Source: Streptomyces griseoruber
Lineage (GTDB): Bacteria; Actinomycetota; Actinomycetes; Streptomycetales; Streptomycetaceae
NCBI RefSeq assembly: GCF_001514205.1
Contig: NZ_KQ948795.1
Location: 1-40,982, forward strand
Reading direction: 5' to 3'
DNA length: 40,982 nt
Below, one piece after another: positions 1-8,466 of this stretch. The notes beneath the pieces are model-generated. The model had not been told where the DNA came from and ran no database searches. It saw only the letters and a program-made list of their open reading frames with translations. The position numbers were made by a program, and so were the translations under genes. Within the stretch, counting starts at the first letter, position 1. Each line of letters starts with the position of its first letter.

Positions 1-53
1 GCGTCCTCGGGCACACCCCGCCGCTGGGACACCTCGGTCTGTGTGGGGGTCAC
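1..53 (-). CDS. Possible start of a leftward gene, cut by the window edge
   Basis: A GTG at 51-53 (minus strand) follows an AGAGGG ribosome-binding sequence by about five bases and opens a frame that runs off the left edge (17 codons, beginning MTPTQTEVSQRRG). The start context is good, but too little protein is visible to name a family. Its position just beyond the Rieske gene would suit a transporter or catabolic gene of the same locus, which is only a guess. Confidence 0.35.
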   Translation of the reverse strand, partial: MTPTQTEVSQRRGVPED

Positions 54-133
54 GATCGCCCTCTTTTCGGCGTTCAGCCGCGGAACCAGTGCTGCGGCCG
101 AGGATGGATGTTCTGCCAGATGTGTTCGGGCCA

Positions 134-158
134 CACATGATGTGTTGCGCATCGCGCA
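134..158. promoter_or_regulatory. Inverted repeats in the 54-380 gap, possible operator
   Basis: The 327-base gap between the possible gene at the left edge and the Rieske gene is less GC-rich than its surroundings. It holds two short palindromes, CACAT-G-ATGTG at 134-144 and TGCGC-ATC-GCGCA at 146-158. They lie upstream of the leftward start at position 53, where a repressor could act. No protein can be assigned. Apart from these and the terminator at 271-297, nothing else is visible in the gap. Confidence 0.3.
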
Positions 159-270
159 TTGAATTGCTTGTGGTGGAACACCCTGGCCGCCGCGCGGACA
201 GGCGTCAAGGGTTTGGCGGATGACGATTTGACAAGGGGCCGATCAGCCCTTGCCTCCTGACCGGCAGTAC

Positions 271-297
271 AAAAAAGCCACCCCGAACCCGGGGCGG
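271..297 (-). terminator. Intrinsic terminator after the Rieske gene
   Basis: On the minus strand an 8-bp GC stem (CCGCCCCG / CGGGGTGG, one G-U pair, loop GGTT) is followed directly by C and then TTTTTT. This is a textbook rho-independent terminator about 84 bases past the stop of the leftward Rieske gene. It separates that gene from the next leftward gene. Confidence 0.75.
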
Positions 298-380
298 ACC
301 TCGGCGAGTTCGGGATGGTGACGGGCTTCAGCGGCGGCGGGCGGATCAGCGGGCGGGGCGCCGGCCACGGCCGCCACGCC

Positions 381-743
381 TCACGCGGGTCCCCCTGCCG
401 GCCGGGACGCCGCACACGGCGGAAGGTTGGGAGCCGCCTCCGACACCTTGACGTAGACCGTGCCGTCCTCGACCACGACCTCGTGGGTCCGCACCGGCAG
501 CTTGGCCGGCGGGGCGTCCACCGCGCCGGTGCGCAGGTCGAACCTGGAGGCGTGCAGCGGGCACTCCACCTCACAGCCCTCCAGCCAGCCGTCGGCGAGC
601 GAGGCGTCCTGGTGGGTGCAGGTGTCGTCGATGGCGAAGAGCTCGCCGTCGTCGGTGTGGAACACCGAGACCGGCGGGTCGATGTCGAGCCGGACGGCCT
701 CGCCCCGCGGGAGATCCTCGAGACGGCACGCGGGAATCATCAT
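381..743 (-). CDS. Rieske [2Fe-2S] ferredoxin (dioxygenase ferredoxin-subunit type)
   Basis: This 120-residue soluble protein would carry electrons to a partner oxygenase through a Rieske 2Fe-2S cluster. The cluster ligands are visible as CTH near residue 42 and CPLH near residue 61, in the usual CxH...CxxH arrangement. The length matches stand-alone ferredoxin subunits of the cinnamate/3-phenylpropionate dioxygenase type. No signal peptide or membrane anchor is seen. Two ATGs are adjacent at the start; the first, at 743, follows an AGGTG sequence. No oxygenase or reductase subunit is inside the window, so the partner must lie to the left or elsewhere. The Pro/Ala-rich C-terminus past about residue 105 is probably disordered. 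Confidence 0.85.
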   Translation of the reverse strand: MMIPACRLEDLPRGEAVRLDIDPPVSVFHTDDGELFAIDDTCTHQDASLADGWLEGCEVECPLHASRFDLRTGAVDAPPAKLPVRTHEVVVEDGTVYVKVSEAAPNLPPCAASRPAGGPA

Positions 744-941
744 GACACCTCGATGCGCACAGCGAAACGGATTGCGGAAAGCGCAACGTCAGTCTGAGGT
801 CGCCCAGAACCCCTGTCAAGGCCTCCGAGCGGCCGCCTCGGGCCCGGCACCTCTTCACGGAATGAACACGCAGAGCACACGCCTCCCTCACATTCGGTAT
901 GCTCCAGGCGCTCCAATCGCACCATTGAGGGGGGATTCCTC

Positions 942-1442
942 ATGCCCGCGCGCATGCGTCACATCCTGGCCGCCGTGTCCCTGGCGGGCGCGCTCGCCGT
1001 GTCGACCGCCGGTCCGGCCCAGGCCACCGAGTACACCTCCGCGCTGAAACTCAAGGGCGTGCAGTACGACGCGCCCGGCGCGGACTCGAACCGCTGCTCC
1101 GGCGGCAACACCAAGGACGAGTACCTGACGATCAAGAACTACTCCCGGACCGCGACCGTCGATCTCCGGGGGTACGTCGTCAAGGACGCCACGGGCAACA
1201 AGTTCACCTTCCCCGCGAGCCACAGGCTCGAGCCCGGTGACCATGTGAAGCTTCGGGGCGGCCGGGGCACCGACTCCGACGCCGGGAACGTCGTCTACCG
1301 CCAGAACTGCAACTTCATCTGGAACAACGACAAGGACACCATCTACCTCGTGAAGCCCAACGGCTCACGGGCCGACGTCCACTCCTACACCAAGCGCGCG
1401 AACGACGCGGACGGCAACGGCTACATCAATTTCCACGGCTGA
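942..1442 (+). CDS. Secreted lamin-tail-domain (LTD) protein
   Basis: The 166-residue product starts with a Sec signal peptide (basic n-region, hydrophobic core around residues 8-24, likely cleavage after AQA near residue 29). The rest resembles a bacterial lamin tail domain, an immunoglobulin-like fold: it contains DEYLTIKNYS, a DLRGYVVKD turn and a late WNNDKDTIYLVK strand, typical of LTD proteins in Streptomyces. Two cysteines (in RCSGG and QNCNF) could form a disulfide outside the cell. A GAGGGGGG ribosome-binding site lies upstream of the ATG at 942; an in-frame ATG at 954 is an alternative. Function is unknown; LTD proteins often sit beside extracellular nucleases or hydrolases. It is divergent from the Rieske gene. 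Confidence 0.85.
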   Translation: MPARMRHILAAVSLAGALAVSTAGPAQATEYTSALKLKGVQYDAPGADSNRCSGGNTKDEYLTIKNYSRTATVDLRGYVVKDATGNKFTFPASHRLEPGDHVKLRGGRGTDSDAGNVVYRQNCNFIWNNDKDTIYLVKPNGSRADVHSYTKRANDADGNGYINFHG

Positions 1443-1501
1443 CGCCCCGGGGTCCCCGGAGCCGGGTCGGTACGGCTCGGGGGACCCCGTTCGGAGCGCG
1501 G

Positions 1502-2563
1502 TCAGCCGAGGTCGACCTGGAGGACCCGGTCCTTGCCCGGGCCCGCCTTGTCGGTGGTGACCCACAGGGCCTGCCTGCCCGGGACCTTCACGACGTCCCG
1601 GAGCCGGCCGAAGCCGCCCGCGTAGTACGCCACCGGGGTGCCGAGGCTGGTCCCGTCGACCGGGACGCGCCACAGCCGCCGGCCGCGCAGCGCGGCCACG
1701 TACAGGGCGCCGTCGACGTGGACGAGGCCGCTCGGCACGCCCTTGACGGGGTACCACATGCGCTTGGGGTCGGTCATGCCGGCGGTGGAGCAGACACCCT
1801 CGCAGGAGGGCCAGCCGTAGTTCCCGCCGGCCTGGACCAGGTTCAGCTCGTCGTGGGTGTCCTCGCCGATCTCCGTCTCCCACAGGTTGCCCTGGTCGTC
1901 CCAGTCGATGCCTTCCGGGTTGCGGTGGCCGTAGGAGTAGACGAGGGTGCCGAAGGGATTGCCCGGGGCGGGCTTCCCCTCCTTGGTCATGCGCAGGATC
2001 TTGCCGTTGAGTGAGTTCCTGTCCTGCGCCGAGCCGGGGGTGTCGGCGTCGCCGGTGGTGGCGTAGAGGTAGCCGTCGGGGCCGAACTTGATACGGCCGC
2101 CGTTGTGCAGCCCCTTCTCGATACCGGTGACGAGCGGGGTGTACCCGGTGAGCCGGGAGCCGTCGAACATCATCCGGGCGATGCGGTTGCCGTCCTTCGC
2201 CTGGTGATAGACGAAGATCTGGTGGTCCTGGCCCCAGTGGGGGGACAGGGCGATCCCGAGCAGGGTCTCCCCGCTGCCGGGGACGGCGATCGGGGGTTCG
2301 GCCGTGACCTCGGTCCTGGCGCCCGCCGGGGTGACCTTGAAGACCTTGAGGGTGTCCCGTTCGTTGATGAGTGCCGTACCGTCCGCCAGCCAGTTCACAC
2401 CCCAGGGGTTGGTCCAGCCGGACGAGACGGTCCTGATGCCCGAGGGGACCGTCGGTGACGCGGCCGCACCGCTTGCGGCCGTCGTGAGCAGCAGTGCGGC
2501 CACCGCGGTCGCGGCCGAGGCGGTGCGGGCCGCGACCCCGCGGCGGGTCGGGGCGACGTACAC
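1502..2563 (-). CDS. Secreted PQQ-dependent sugar dehydrogenase-like beta-propeller
   Basis: The 353-residue protein has an N-terminal signal peptide (RR near residues 7-8, long Ala/Leu core, cleavage near ASGAAA) followed by a soluble glucose/sorbosone dehydrogenase propeller. Family landmarks are GLHNGGRIKFGPDG and YATTGDA, YSYGHRNPEG, and the acidic WETEIGEDTHDELN stretch leading to GGNYGWP. These enzymes oxidise aldoses outside the membrane using PQQ; many actinobacterial members have no known substrate. The GTG start at 2563 is chosen because AGAGG lies about eight bases upstream and the signal peptide begins there. The start is five bases past the stop of the upstream endoglucanase gene, so the two are probably cotranscribed, linking it to extracellular glucan use. 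Confidence 0.8.
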   Translation of the reverse strand: MYVAPTRRGVAARTASAATAVAALLLTTAASGAAASPTVPSGIRTVSSGWTNPWGVNWLADGTALINERDTLKVFKVTPAGARTEVTAEPPIAVPGSGETLLGIALSPHWGQDHQIFVYHQAKDGNRIARMMFDGSRLTGYTPLVTGIEKGLHNGGRIKFGPDGYLYATTGDADTPGSAQDRNSLNGKILRMTKEGKPAPGNPFGTLVYSYGHRNPEGIDWDDQGNLWETEIGEDTHDELNLVQAGGNYGWPSCEGVCSTAGMTDPKRMWYPVKGVPSGLVHVDGALYVAALRGRRLWRVPVDGTSLGTPVAYYAGGFGRLRDVVKVPGRQALWVTTDKAGPGKDRVLQVDLG

Positions 2564-2568
2564 CGAGA

Positions 2569-3603
2569 TCAGCCTCTGATCCGGTCGCGGACCCAGACGC
2601 CGTTGGGCGAGAGCGCGTCGGTGCCGAACTTGCCCGTGCTGCAGGCGCCCTTCTTGAACACCGACAGGTCCTTGTGGTTGTCGGAGAGGCTCCAGTTCGT
2701 CCAGCCGATCTTCTTCTTGGCCATGAGGTCGACGAACTTCTGGGCCATCGGGTAGTCGGTGCCCCAGCCGTTCCAGGAGGCGACGGCCCACTCAGTGACG
2801 AAGATGGGGAGCTTGTCCGAGGCGCGGTCCAGCAGCTTCAGGAACTGCTCCCGCCCGGCCGTCGCATAGAAGTGGTAGGTGTACATGACGTTCTTGTCGC
2901 GGACGGGGTCGGCGATGATGATCTTCTCGTTGGTGGCCTCGGCCGCGCCGAGCGTGGCCCAGCCGCGCGTCGGGACGAGGACGACGCTGCCGGGGGCGCG
3001 GGAGCGGATCACCGGCATGATCTTCGCGGCGTAGTCCTTGATGGTGGACCAGCTCACGCCGTGGGGCTCGTTGGCGATCTCGTAGATCACGTTGTTCTTG
3101 TTCTTGTGCTTCTCGGCGATCGCCTTGAAGAACGCGCGGGCGTTGTCGAGGTCCTCGTGGGGATCACCCGGGTGGATGGTGTGCCAGTCGACGATGACGT
3201 ACATGCCGCGGGCGCTCGCCATGTCGACGAGCTTGCTCGCCAGTTCGGTGTATTTCTTCGGATCCGCGCGATAGGCGCCCTCGCGGGCGTACGTCGAGAC
3301 CCGCAGCACGCTCGCCTTCCAGTCCCGGGCGACGGCGTCCAGCGCGGCGCCGGTGAGACACTGCGGATACCACTGGGTGCCATGGGTGCTCATGCCGCGG
3401 AGCTGGACCGGCTGGTCGGACTCGCCGCACAGCTGGGTGCCGCAGACATGGAGCTTGCCGTAGGTCTGCACCGGGGTCTTGGCCTTGGGAGCCGTTCCGG
3501 ATCCGGCCGCGTGCGCCGGGCCGGCGGGGAGGAAGCCGACCGCCGCCGCGAGAACCAGCGAGGTCCAGGCGACGCGACGGGTGCGGGAATGCGTTGAGGG
3601 CAT
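2569..3603 (-). CDS. Secreted GH5 cellulase / endoglucanase
   Basis: The 344-residue product has a Sec signal peptide (RTRRVAW, hydrophobic core, AHA cleavage near residue 29) and a glycoside hydrolase family 5 TIM barrel. The acid/base glutamate is in ANEPHG (E179) and the nucleophile in FVTEWA (E271); the spacing fits GH5. It would cut beta-1,4-glucan outside the cell. No carbohydrate-binding module is present, so it is a minimal catalytic form. The ATG at 3603 follows GGAGG by six bases and sits exactly at the signal peptide; the longer reading frame upstream is discarded. It is first in a two-gene operon with the sugar dehydrogenase and divergent from a cellulose-synthase-like gene, suggesting a glucan-related locus. 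Confidence 0.87.
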   Translation of the reverse strand: MPSTHSRTRRVAWTSLVLAAAVGFLPAGPAHAAGSGTAPKAKTPVQTYGKLHVCGTQLCGESDQPVQLRGMSTHGTQWYPQCLTGAALDAVARDWKASVLRVSTYAREGAYRADPKKYTELASKLVDMASARGMYVIVDWHTIHPGDPHEDLDNARAFFKAIAEKHKNKNNVIYEIANEPHGVSWSTIKDYAAKIMPVIRSRAPGSVVLVPTRGWATLGAAEATNEKIIIADPVRDKNVMYTYHFYATAGREQFLKLLDRASDKLPIFVTEWAVASWNGWGTDYPMAQKFVDLMAKKKIGWTNWSLSDNHKDLSVFKKGACSTGKFGTDALSPNGVWVRDRIRG

Positions 3604-3906
3604 GGGTGCCTCCAGTTCCTGAGGGTGGGGACCAAAGGCAAATATGACGATACGACGGCGCGGAGGTGAGGGACCGTCACCGCGATTCGTCCGAGCTCCG
3701 GTCAAGGTTCACCCGAGTGCAGAGACTGCGTTCCGCCGCCCCCGCCGAGGCCCTCGCGGCCGCTGTTCAGCCGCTCCTCGCCGGGCGCCACTCCGGCGCA
3801 TCCTTCCTTCGAGGGACCGGTGCAGCAATCAGCCCAGCGGAAGGCGCGGGTCACACCCTCCGTGGCTATCGGTTGGAGGTGACCGACCCCCTTCAAGGAG
3901 CACACC
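3604..3906. promoter_or_regulatory. Divergent control region, endoglucanase / GT2 synthase
   Basis: This 303-base gap separates two divergent genes and must carry promoters for both. An AT-richer patch around 3635-3655 lies where the endoglucanase promoter should be. I do not see the 14-bp CebR palindrome typical of Streptomyces cellulase genes. AAGGAG at 3894-3899 is the ribosome-binding site of the rightward gene. No small gene is convincing here. Confidence 0.5.
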
Positions 3907-5562
3907 TTGAGCCTGGATTCCTTTGACCTCGCACTGGAGACCGACCGACGGCAGTCCATCCCGCGCATAACTCCCCGGTCCGGGCAGCAAGCCGGCGCCG
4001 TGCTGCCCCAGCCCCCGGACGACGAGGAGAAGTACTCCTACGCCAGACGTCGTCTCTGGGTGCTCACCGGCGCCTCGCTCCTCAGCATGGGCTGTCTCGT
4101 CTACAGCCAGTTCCGGCTGATCCAGTCGTCGCCCTGGCTGTTCGTCCTGCTGCCGTGCCTGGTCTTCAGCATCCTCTACTACCTGGCCTCGCTGCGGGTG
4201 AACGGGTTCACCCGTGACTTCGACCTGGCGGCCCACCGCGACCTGGTCCGGGACTGGCGCCCCGGGACCCATCCGACGGTCGCCGTCTTCCTCCCGGTGT
4301 GCGGAGAACCCGCCGACGTCCTGGAGAACACCTGGCGGCATGTGCGCCGGCTCGCCGACCACTACCCCGGCCGGGCCACCGCGTATGTGCTCGACGACTC
4401 CGCCTCCGCCGAACTCGCCGCGATGGCGAAGGAGTTCGGCTTCGAGTACGGGAGCCGGCCCAACCGGGGCTGGTTCAAGAAGGCGGGCAATCTGCACTAC
4501 GGGCTCGGTATCTCCGACGAGGAGTACGTCCTCATCCTCGACGCCGACTTCGCCCCGCGGGCGGATCTGCTGGAGGAACTCCTGCCGTACATGGACCACG
4601 ACCCGAAGACCGGCATCGTCCAGTCACCGCAGTACTTCCGCGTGGCCCGGCGGCAGACGTGGATCGAGCGCGGCGCGGGTTCCGTGCAGGAGCTGTTCTA
4701 CCGGGCCATCCAGGTGTCCCGGCAGCGCCACGGCGGCGCCATCTGCGTGGGCAGCTGCGCGGTGTACCGGCGGGCGGCCCTGGAGGACAACGGCGGTACG
4801 ACGCTGATCGAGCACTCGGAGGACGTGCACACGGGCTTCGACCTCGGGCGCCTGGGCTGGAAGCTGCGCTATGTGCCGATCCCCCTCGCCACCGGCAACT
4901 GCCCCGACAACGTCAGCGCGTTCTACCACCAGCAGTACCGCTGGTGCTCGGGGTCGATGAGCCTGCTGGCCAGCAAGAAGTTCTGGAGCACCAAGCTCCG
5001 GCTCACCACCCGGCTCTGCTACTTCTCCGGCTTCCTCTACTACATCCACACGGCGGTCTTCACGTTCGTGGCGCCGCTGCTGCCGATCGTGCTGCTGGTG
5101 GCCATGCCGGAGAAACTCAAGGTCGGCTACACGCTGCTGGTGCTGCCCAGCGTCGTCTACACCCTGCTGGTCTTCCCGTTGTGGCACCGGTGTCCGTACC
5201 GGATCGAGGCCTGGGCCGTACGGCTGCTGTACGGCTGGGCCCATCTGTTCGCCATCTGGGACATCGCCCGGGGCCGGCGCCAGTCCTGGCGGCCCACCGG
5301 CTCGGCGTCCGCGGGCCGCAACACCCATCTGCGCCTGCGCATCGGCGTCCGGGCGTGGAACGGCGGTACGGCGGTGCTGTGGGTGGGCGCCGCGGCCTGG
5401 CGCATGATCACCCTGTACCCGCCGGACTTCGCGCTGGTCATGGCCTGCGGTCTGTTCTACGCCGTGGTCGTGGGCCGGGTCCTCGTGCCGCACCGGGCCC
5501 CGCGGGAGGAACCCGTCGCCCCGGTCGCGCGCCGACGGCTGGAACCCGCGGAGGGCCACTGA
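3907..5562 (+). CDS. Cellulose synthase-like processive glycosyltransferase (GT2)
   Basis: The 551-residue inner-membrane enzyme resembles bacterial cellulose synthase catalytic subunits, which polymerise UDP-glucose and move the chain across the membrane. Two membrane segments lie near residues 55-95. The cytosolic GT-A domain follows with DDS (about 163), the DAD metal site (about 212), an EHSEDVHTG block and the processivity motif QQYRW (about 342-346). Several membrane segments follow from about residue 370. A PilZ c-di-GMP domain is not evident in the short C-terminus. The TTG start is supported by AAGGAG seven bases upstream and by lack of a better start. The divergent GH5 endoglucanase is a frequent partner of cellulose synthases. 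The exact polymer is not known. Confidence 0.85.
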   Translation: MSLDSFDLALETDRRQSIPRITPRSGQQAGAVLPQPPDDEEKYSYARRRLWVLTGASLLSMGCLVYSQFRLIQSSPWLFVLLPCLVFSILYYLASLRVNGFTRDFDLAAHRDLVRDWRPGTHPTVAVFLPVCGEPADVLENTWRHVRRLADHYPGRATAYVLDDSASAELAAMAKEFGFEYGSRPNRGWFKKAGNLHYGLGISDEEYVLILDADFAPRADLLEELLPYMDHDPKTGIVQSPQYFRVARRQTWIERGAGSVQELFYRAIQVSRQRHGGAICVGSCAVYRRAALEDNGGTTLIEHSEDVHTGFDLGRLGWKLRYVPIPLATGNCPDNVSAFYHQQYRWCSGSMSLLASKKFWSTKLRLTTRLCYFSGFLYYIHTAVFTFVAPLLPIVLLVAMPEKLKVGYTLLVLPSVVYTLLVFPLWHRCPYRIEAWAVRLLYGWAHLFAIWDIARGRRQSWRPTGSASAGRNTHLRLRIGVRAWNGGTAVLWVGAAAWRMITLYPPDFALVMACGLFYAVVVGRVLVPHRAPREEPVAPVARRRLEPAEGH

Positions 5563-5579
5563 GGCCCGCGCGACACCCG

Positions 5580-5625
5580 AACGAGGTCCTCGCAGCCCGG
5601 CCGACGCGGCTGCGGGGACCTCGTT
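5580..5625 (+). terminator. Hairpin terminator after the GT2 synthase
   Basis: A long, nearly perfect inverted repeat (AACGAGGTCC...CGCAGCC paired with GGCTGCG...GGACCTCGTT, about 17 bp per arm with a bulged base each side) begins 17 bases after the stop codon. There is no U-tract, as is common for Streptomyces terminators. Confidence 0.7.
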
Positions 5626-5740
5626 CATGAGCCTGTGTAAGTAATCGTCAAGACTTGCTCTCGAACACTTGTGGGCATTTGGGGCGGCGGCCCATCATTG
5701 GCCGGATCCCGCCCGTACCACGAGCATCCAGGAGCCCCCG

Positions 5741-7267
5741 GTGGCCGCTGGCCAGATCCTCTCCGAGCCGGCCGGCATGCCGGCGGCAGCCCAGGCCGAG
5801 CGGCGGAAACTGCGCAAGCACTTCGGCCGCTTCGACATCCTCTTCTTCCTCCTGTGCACCATCGTCGGCGTGGACACGATCGGCACGGTGGCCTCCTCCG
5901 GCGCCGAGGCGTTCACCTGGCTCATCGTGCTGGCCGTCGTGTTCTTCGTGCCGTCCGCGCTGCTGATCGCCGAGCTGGGCGCCGCGTTCCCCGACGAGGG
6001 CGGCCCCTACATCTGGACCAGCCGGGCCTTCGGGCGCCTGGCCGGCGCCGTCAACAACTTCCTGTACTGGATCACCAATCCGGTGTGGCTCGGCGGCACG
6101 CTGTCGGTGTCCGCGGTCACCGCCTTCACCGCCTTCTTCCACGACGGCAAGGACCTGAGCACCCCGGCGTTCTACGTCTTCACCCTCGCGTTCGTCTGGG
6201 TGGGCGTGCTCGCCGCGATCCTCTCCTTCGACGTCGGCAAGTGGATCCCCACCATCGGCGCCTGGAGCCGTTTCGTCCTCCTCGGCCTGTTCACCGTCAC
6301 CGTCGTGCTCTACGGCGTCCGGCACGGCCTGCACGGCTTCGGGCTCGGCGACTTCTCCCCGACGTACGCCGGATTCGTCGGCCTGGTCCCCGTCCTGATG
6401 TTCAACTACGTCGGCTTCGAGCTGCCGAACACCGCCGGCGAGGAGATGACGGACGCCCAGCGGGACGTGCCCTTCGCCATCTTCCGCAGCGCCCTCCTCG
6501 CCGTCCTGCTCTACGCGCTGCCGATCCTCGGCATCCTGCTCGTCCTCCCGGTCAAGGCCGTCACCGGGCTCGGCGGGTTCATCGACGCGATCCGCCAGGT
6601 CTTCACCGTCTACGGCGGCTCCGTCGCCGGCGACGGCACCGCCACCCTCAGCGGCGCGGGCAGTGTGCTCGGGGACCTCGCCGCGATCCTGTTCATCCTC
6701 ACCGTGCTGTCCTCCGGCGTCACCTGGGTCATGGGCTCCGACCGCGCCCTCGCCGTCTCCGGCTACGACGGCGCGGCGCCCCGCTTCCTCGGCGTCATCT
6801 CCAGCCGGTTCGGCACCCCGGTACGGGTCAACATCCTCAGCGGACTGGTCTCCACGGTCGTCCTGGTCCTGGCCCACCAGCTGACCGGCGGCAGCGCCGC
6901 CAAGCTCTTCGGTGCCGTCCTCGGCCTCGCCGTCTCCACCACCCTGGTCAGCTATCTGGGCATCTTCCCGGCCCTCGCGGTCCTGCGCCGCAAGGCCCCC
7001 GACACCCCCCGCCCCTACCGGGCGCCCCTCGCCCGCACGATCAGCACGGTGCTCACCGTGCTCGTCCTGTTCGCGAGCGTGCAGCTGATCGCCCCCGGCC
7101 TCGGCGACCACTGGTTCGGCCCCGCCTACGCCCCGGACGGCTGGACCCACGCCGAACGCTGGAAGTACCTGCTGACCGAGGCCGTCCCGCTGGCCGGTTT
7201 CATGCTCCTCGGCGTCCTCTTCTGGGCCCTGGGCACACCGACCCGCACCGCGGCCGCCAAGCGCTGA
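5741..7267 (+). CDS. APC-superfamily amino acid / amine transporter
   Basis: The 508-residue polytopic membrane protein has about 12 predicted hydrophobic segments. The first, ILFFLLCTIVGVDTIG, resembles the opening helix of APC permeases, and FNYVGFELPNTAGEEM resembles their helix 6 region. It would import or exchange amino acids or polyamines; substrate unknown. The GTG at 5741 is chosen because AGGAG lies six bases upstream, whereas the longer reading frame begins inside the intergenic sequence. It stands alone between a terminator and rsgA and shows no link to the antibiotic cluster. Confidence 0.85.
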   Translation: MAAGQILSEPAGMPAAAQAERRKLRKHFGRFDILFFLLCTIVGVDTIGTVASSGAEAFTWLIVLAVVFFVPSALLIAELGAAFPDEGGPYIWTSRAFGRLAGAVNNFLYWITNPVWLGGTLSVSAVTAFTAFFHDGKDLSTPAFYVFTLAFVWVGVLAAILSFDVGKWIPTIGAWSRFVLLGLFTVTVVLYGVRHGLHGFGLGDFSPTYAGFVGLVPVLMFNYVGFELPNTAGEEMTDAQRDVPFAIFRSALLAVLLYALPILGILLVLPVKAVTGLGGFIDAIRQVFTVYGGSVAGDGTATLSGAGSVLGDLAAILFILTVLSSGVTWVMGSDRALAVSGYDGAAPRFLGVISSRFGTPVRVNILSGLVSTVVLVLAHQLTGGSAAKLFGAVLGLAVSTTLVSYLGIFPALAVLRRKAPDTPRPYRAPLARTISTVLTVLVLFASVQLIAPGLGDHWFGPAYAPDGWTHAERWKYLLTEAVPLAGFMLLGVLFWALGTPTRTAAAKR

Positions 7268-7345
7268 CCCACCCGACGGGGAAACCCGGGGGTCAACGGC
7301 CGAGCGGCCGGCTGTTTGGGCAGGGTCGGCCGGTACAGTGGTGGC

Positions 7346-8455
7346 TTGACCTCCTCCCCCGCCGCCCCGCACCCGCTCCTCCCCTACGGCTGGAGCGACG
7401 CCGTCGCGACCGGATTCGCCCGAGCGGCGGCACAGGGGCTGAGCCCCGGCCGGGTGGTGCGGGTGGATCGCGGGTCCTGCGAGGTGGTGACCGTCGGCCC
7501 GGGCGGGCGGGCGGAGTGCGTGCGGGCGGGTACCGGGGCGCCGGCCTCCGCCGATTCCACGGGCCATCCCTGTACCGGTGACTGGGTGGCGGTCGACGGG
7601 GAGCAGCACGTCGTGCGGGCGGTGCTGCCGCGGCGTACGGCGTTCGTGCGGGCCGTCTCCTCGCAGCGGTCGGACGGGCAGGTGCTGGCCGCGAACATCG
7701 ATCAGGTGCTGATCGCCGTGTCCCTGGCGGACGAGCTGGACCTCGGGCGCGTCGAGCGGTTCCTGTCCCTGGCGTGGGAGAGCGGCGGACAGCCGGTGGT
7801 GGTGCTGACCAAGGCCGATCTGGTGCCCGACGCGAGGACCCTGTCGTATCTCGTGGAGGACACCGAGCGGGTGGCCCCCGGGGCGCGGGTGCTGCCGGTC
7901 AGCGCGGCCACCGGGCAGGGGATGGACCTGCTTGCCGCCCTGGTCCGCGGCGGCACGGCCGCGCTGCTCGGCCTGTCCGGTGCGGGGAAGTCCACGCTGG
8001 CCAACGCGCTCACGGGGACGGACGGGCAGCGGGTGGACGCCACCCGGGACGGCGACGGCAAGGGGCGGCACACGACCACGACGCGTGATCTGCTGCCGCT
8101 GCCGGGCGGCGGGGTCCTCATCGACACGCCGGGGCTGCGCGGTGTGGGACTGTGGGACGCGGACGGCGGTCTCGCCCAGGCCTTCACCGATGTCGAGGCC
8201 CTCGCCCGGGACTGCCGCTTCCACGACTGCTCGCACCGGACGGAGCCCGGCTGCGCGGTGCTCGCGGCCGCCGAGGACGGGACCCTCCCGCTGCGGCGGC
8301 TGGAGAACTACCACAAGCTGGCCCGGGAGAACGAGCGGATCGCCGCCCGCAGCGACGCGCGCCTGAGCGCGGAGCTGCTGCGGGACTGGAAGCGGAAGAA
8401 GGCGCTGGGCCGTCACATGATGGAGCGCAAGCGGGGGCCCCGGCAGGACGGTTGA
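7346..8455 (+). CDS. rsgA: Ribosome small-subunit-dependent GTPase A
   Basis: RsgA is a circularly permuted GTPase that checks late maturation of the 30S subunit. The order of motifs is the permuted one: an OB-fold in the first third, then G4 (LTKADLV), G1 P-loop (GLSGAGKST) and G3 (DTPGLRG). A zinc-binding knuckle C-x4-C-x-H-x5-C (CRFHDCSHRTEPGC) follows. About 369 residues, normal for the family. The start is uncertain: the TTG at 7346 lies only six bases after a -10-like TACAGT (7334-7339), which would make the message leaderless; a TTG at 7316 is the upstream alternative. It converges on the histidine phosphatase with an 11-base gap. Confidence 0.9.
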   Translation: MTSSPAAPHPLLPYGWSDAVATGFARAAAQGLSPGRVVRVDRGSCEVVTVGPGGRAECVRAGTGAPASADSTGHPCTGDWVAVDGEQHVVRAVLPRRTAFVRAVSSQRSDGQVLAANIDQVLIAVSLADELDLGRVERFLSLAWESGGQPVVVLTKADLVPDARTLSYLVEDTERVAPGARVLPVSAATGQGMDLLAALVRGGTAALLGLSGAGKSTLANALTGTDGQRVDATRDGDGKGRHTTTTRDLLPLPGGGVLIDTPGLRGVGLWDADGGLAQAFTDVEALARDCRFHDCSHRTEPGCAVLAAAEDGTLPLRRLENYHKLARENERIAARSDARLSAELLRDWKRKKALGRHMMERKRGPRQDG

Positions 8456-8466
8456 GGCGGGCGCGC

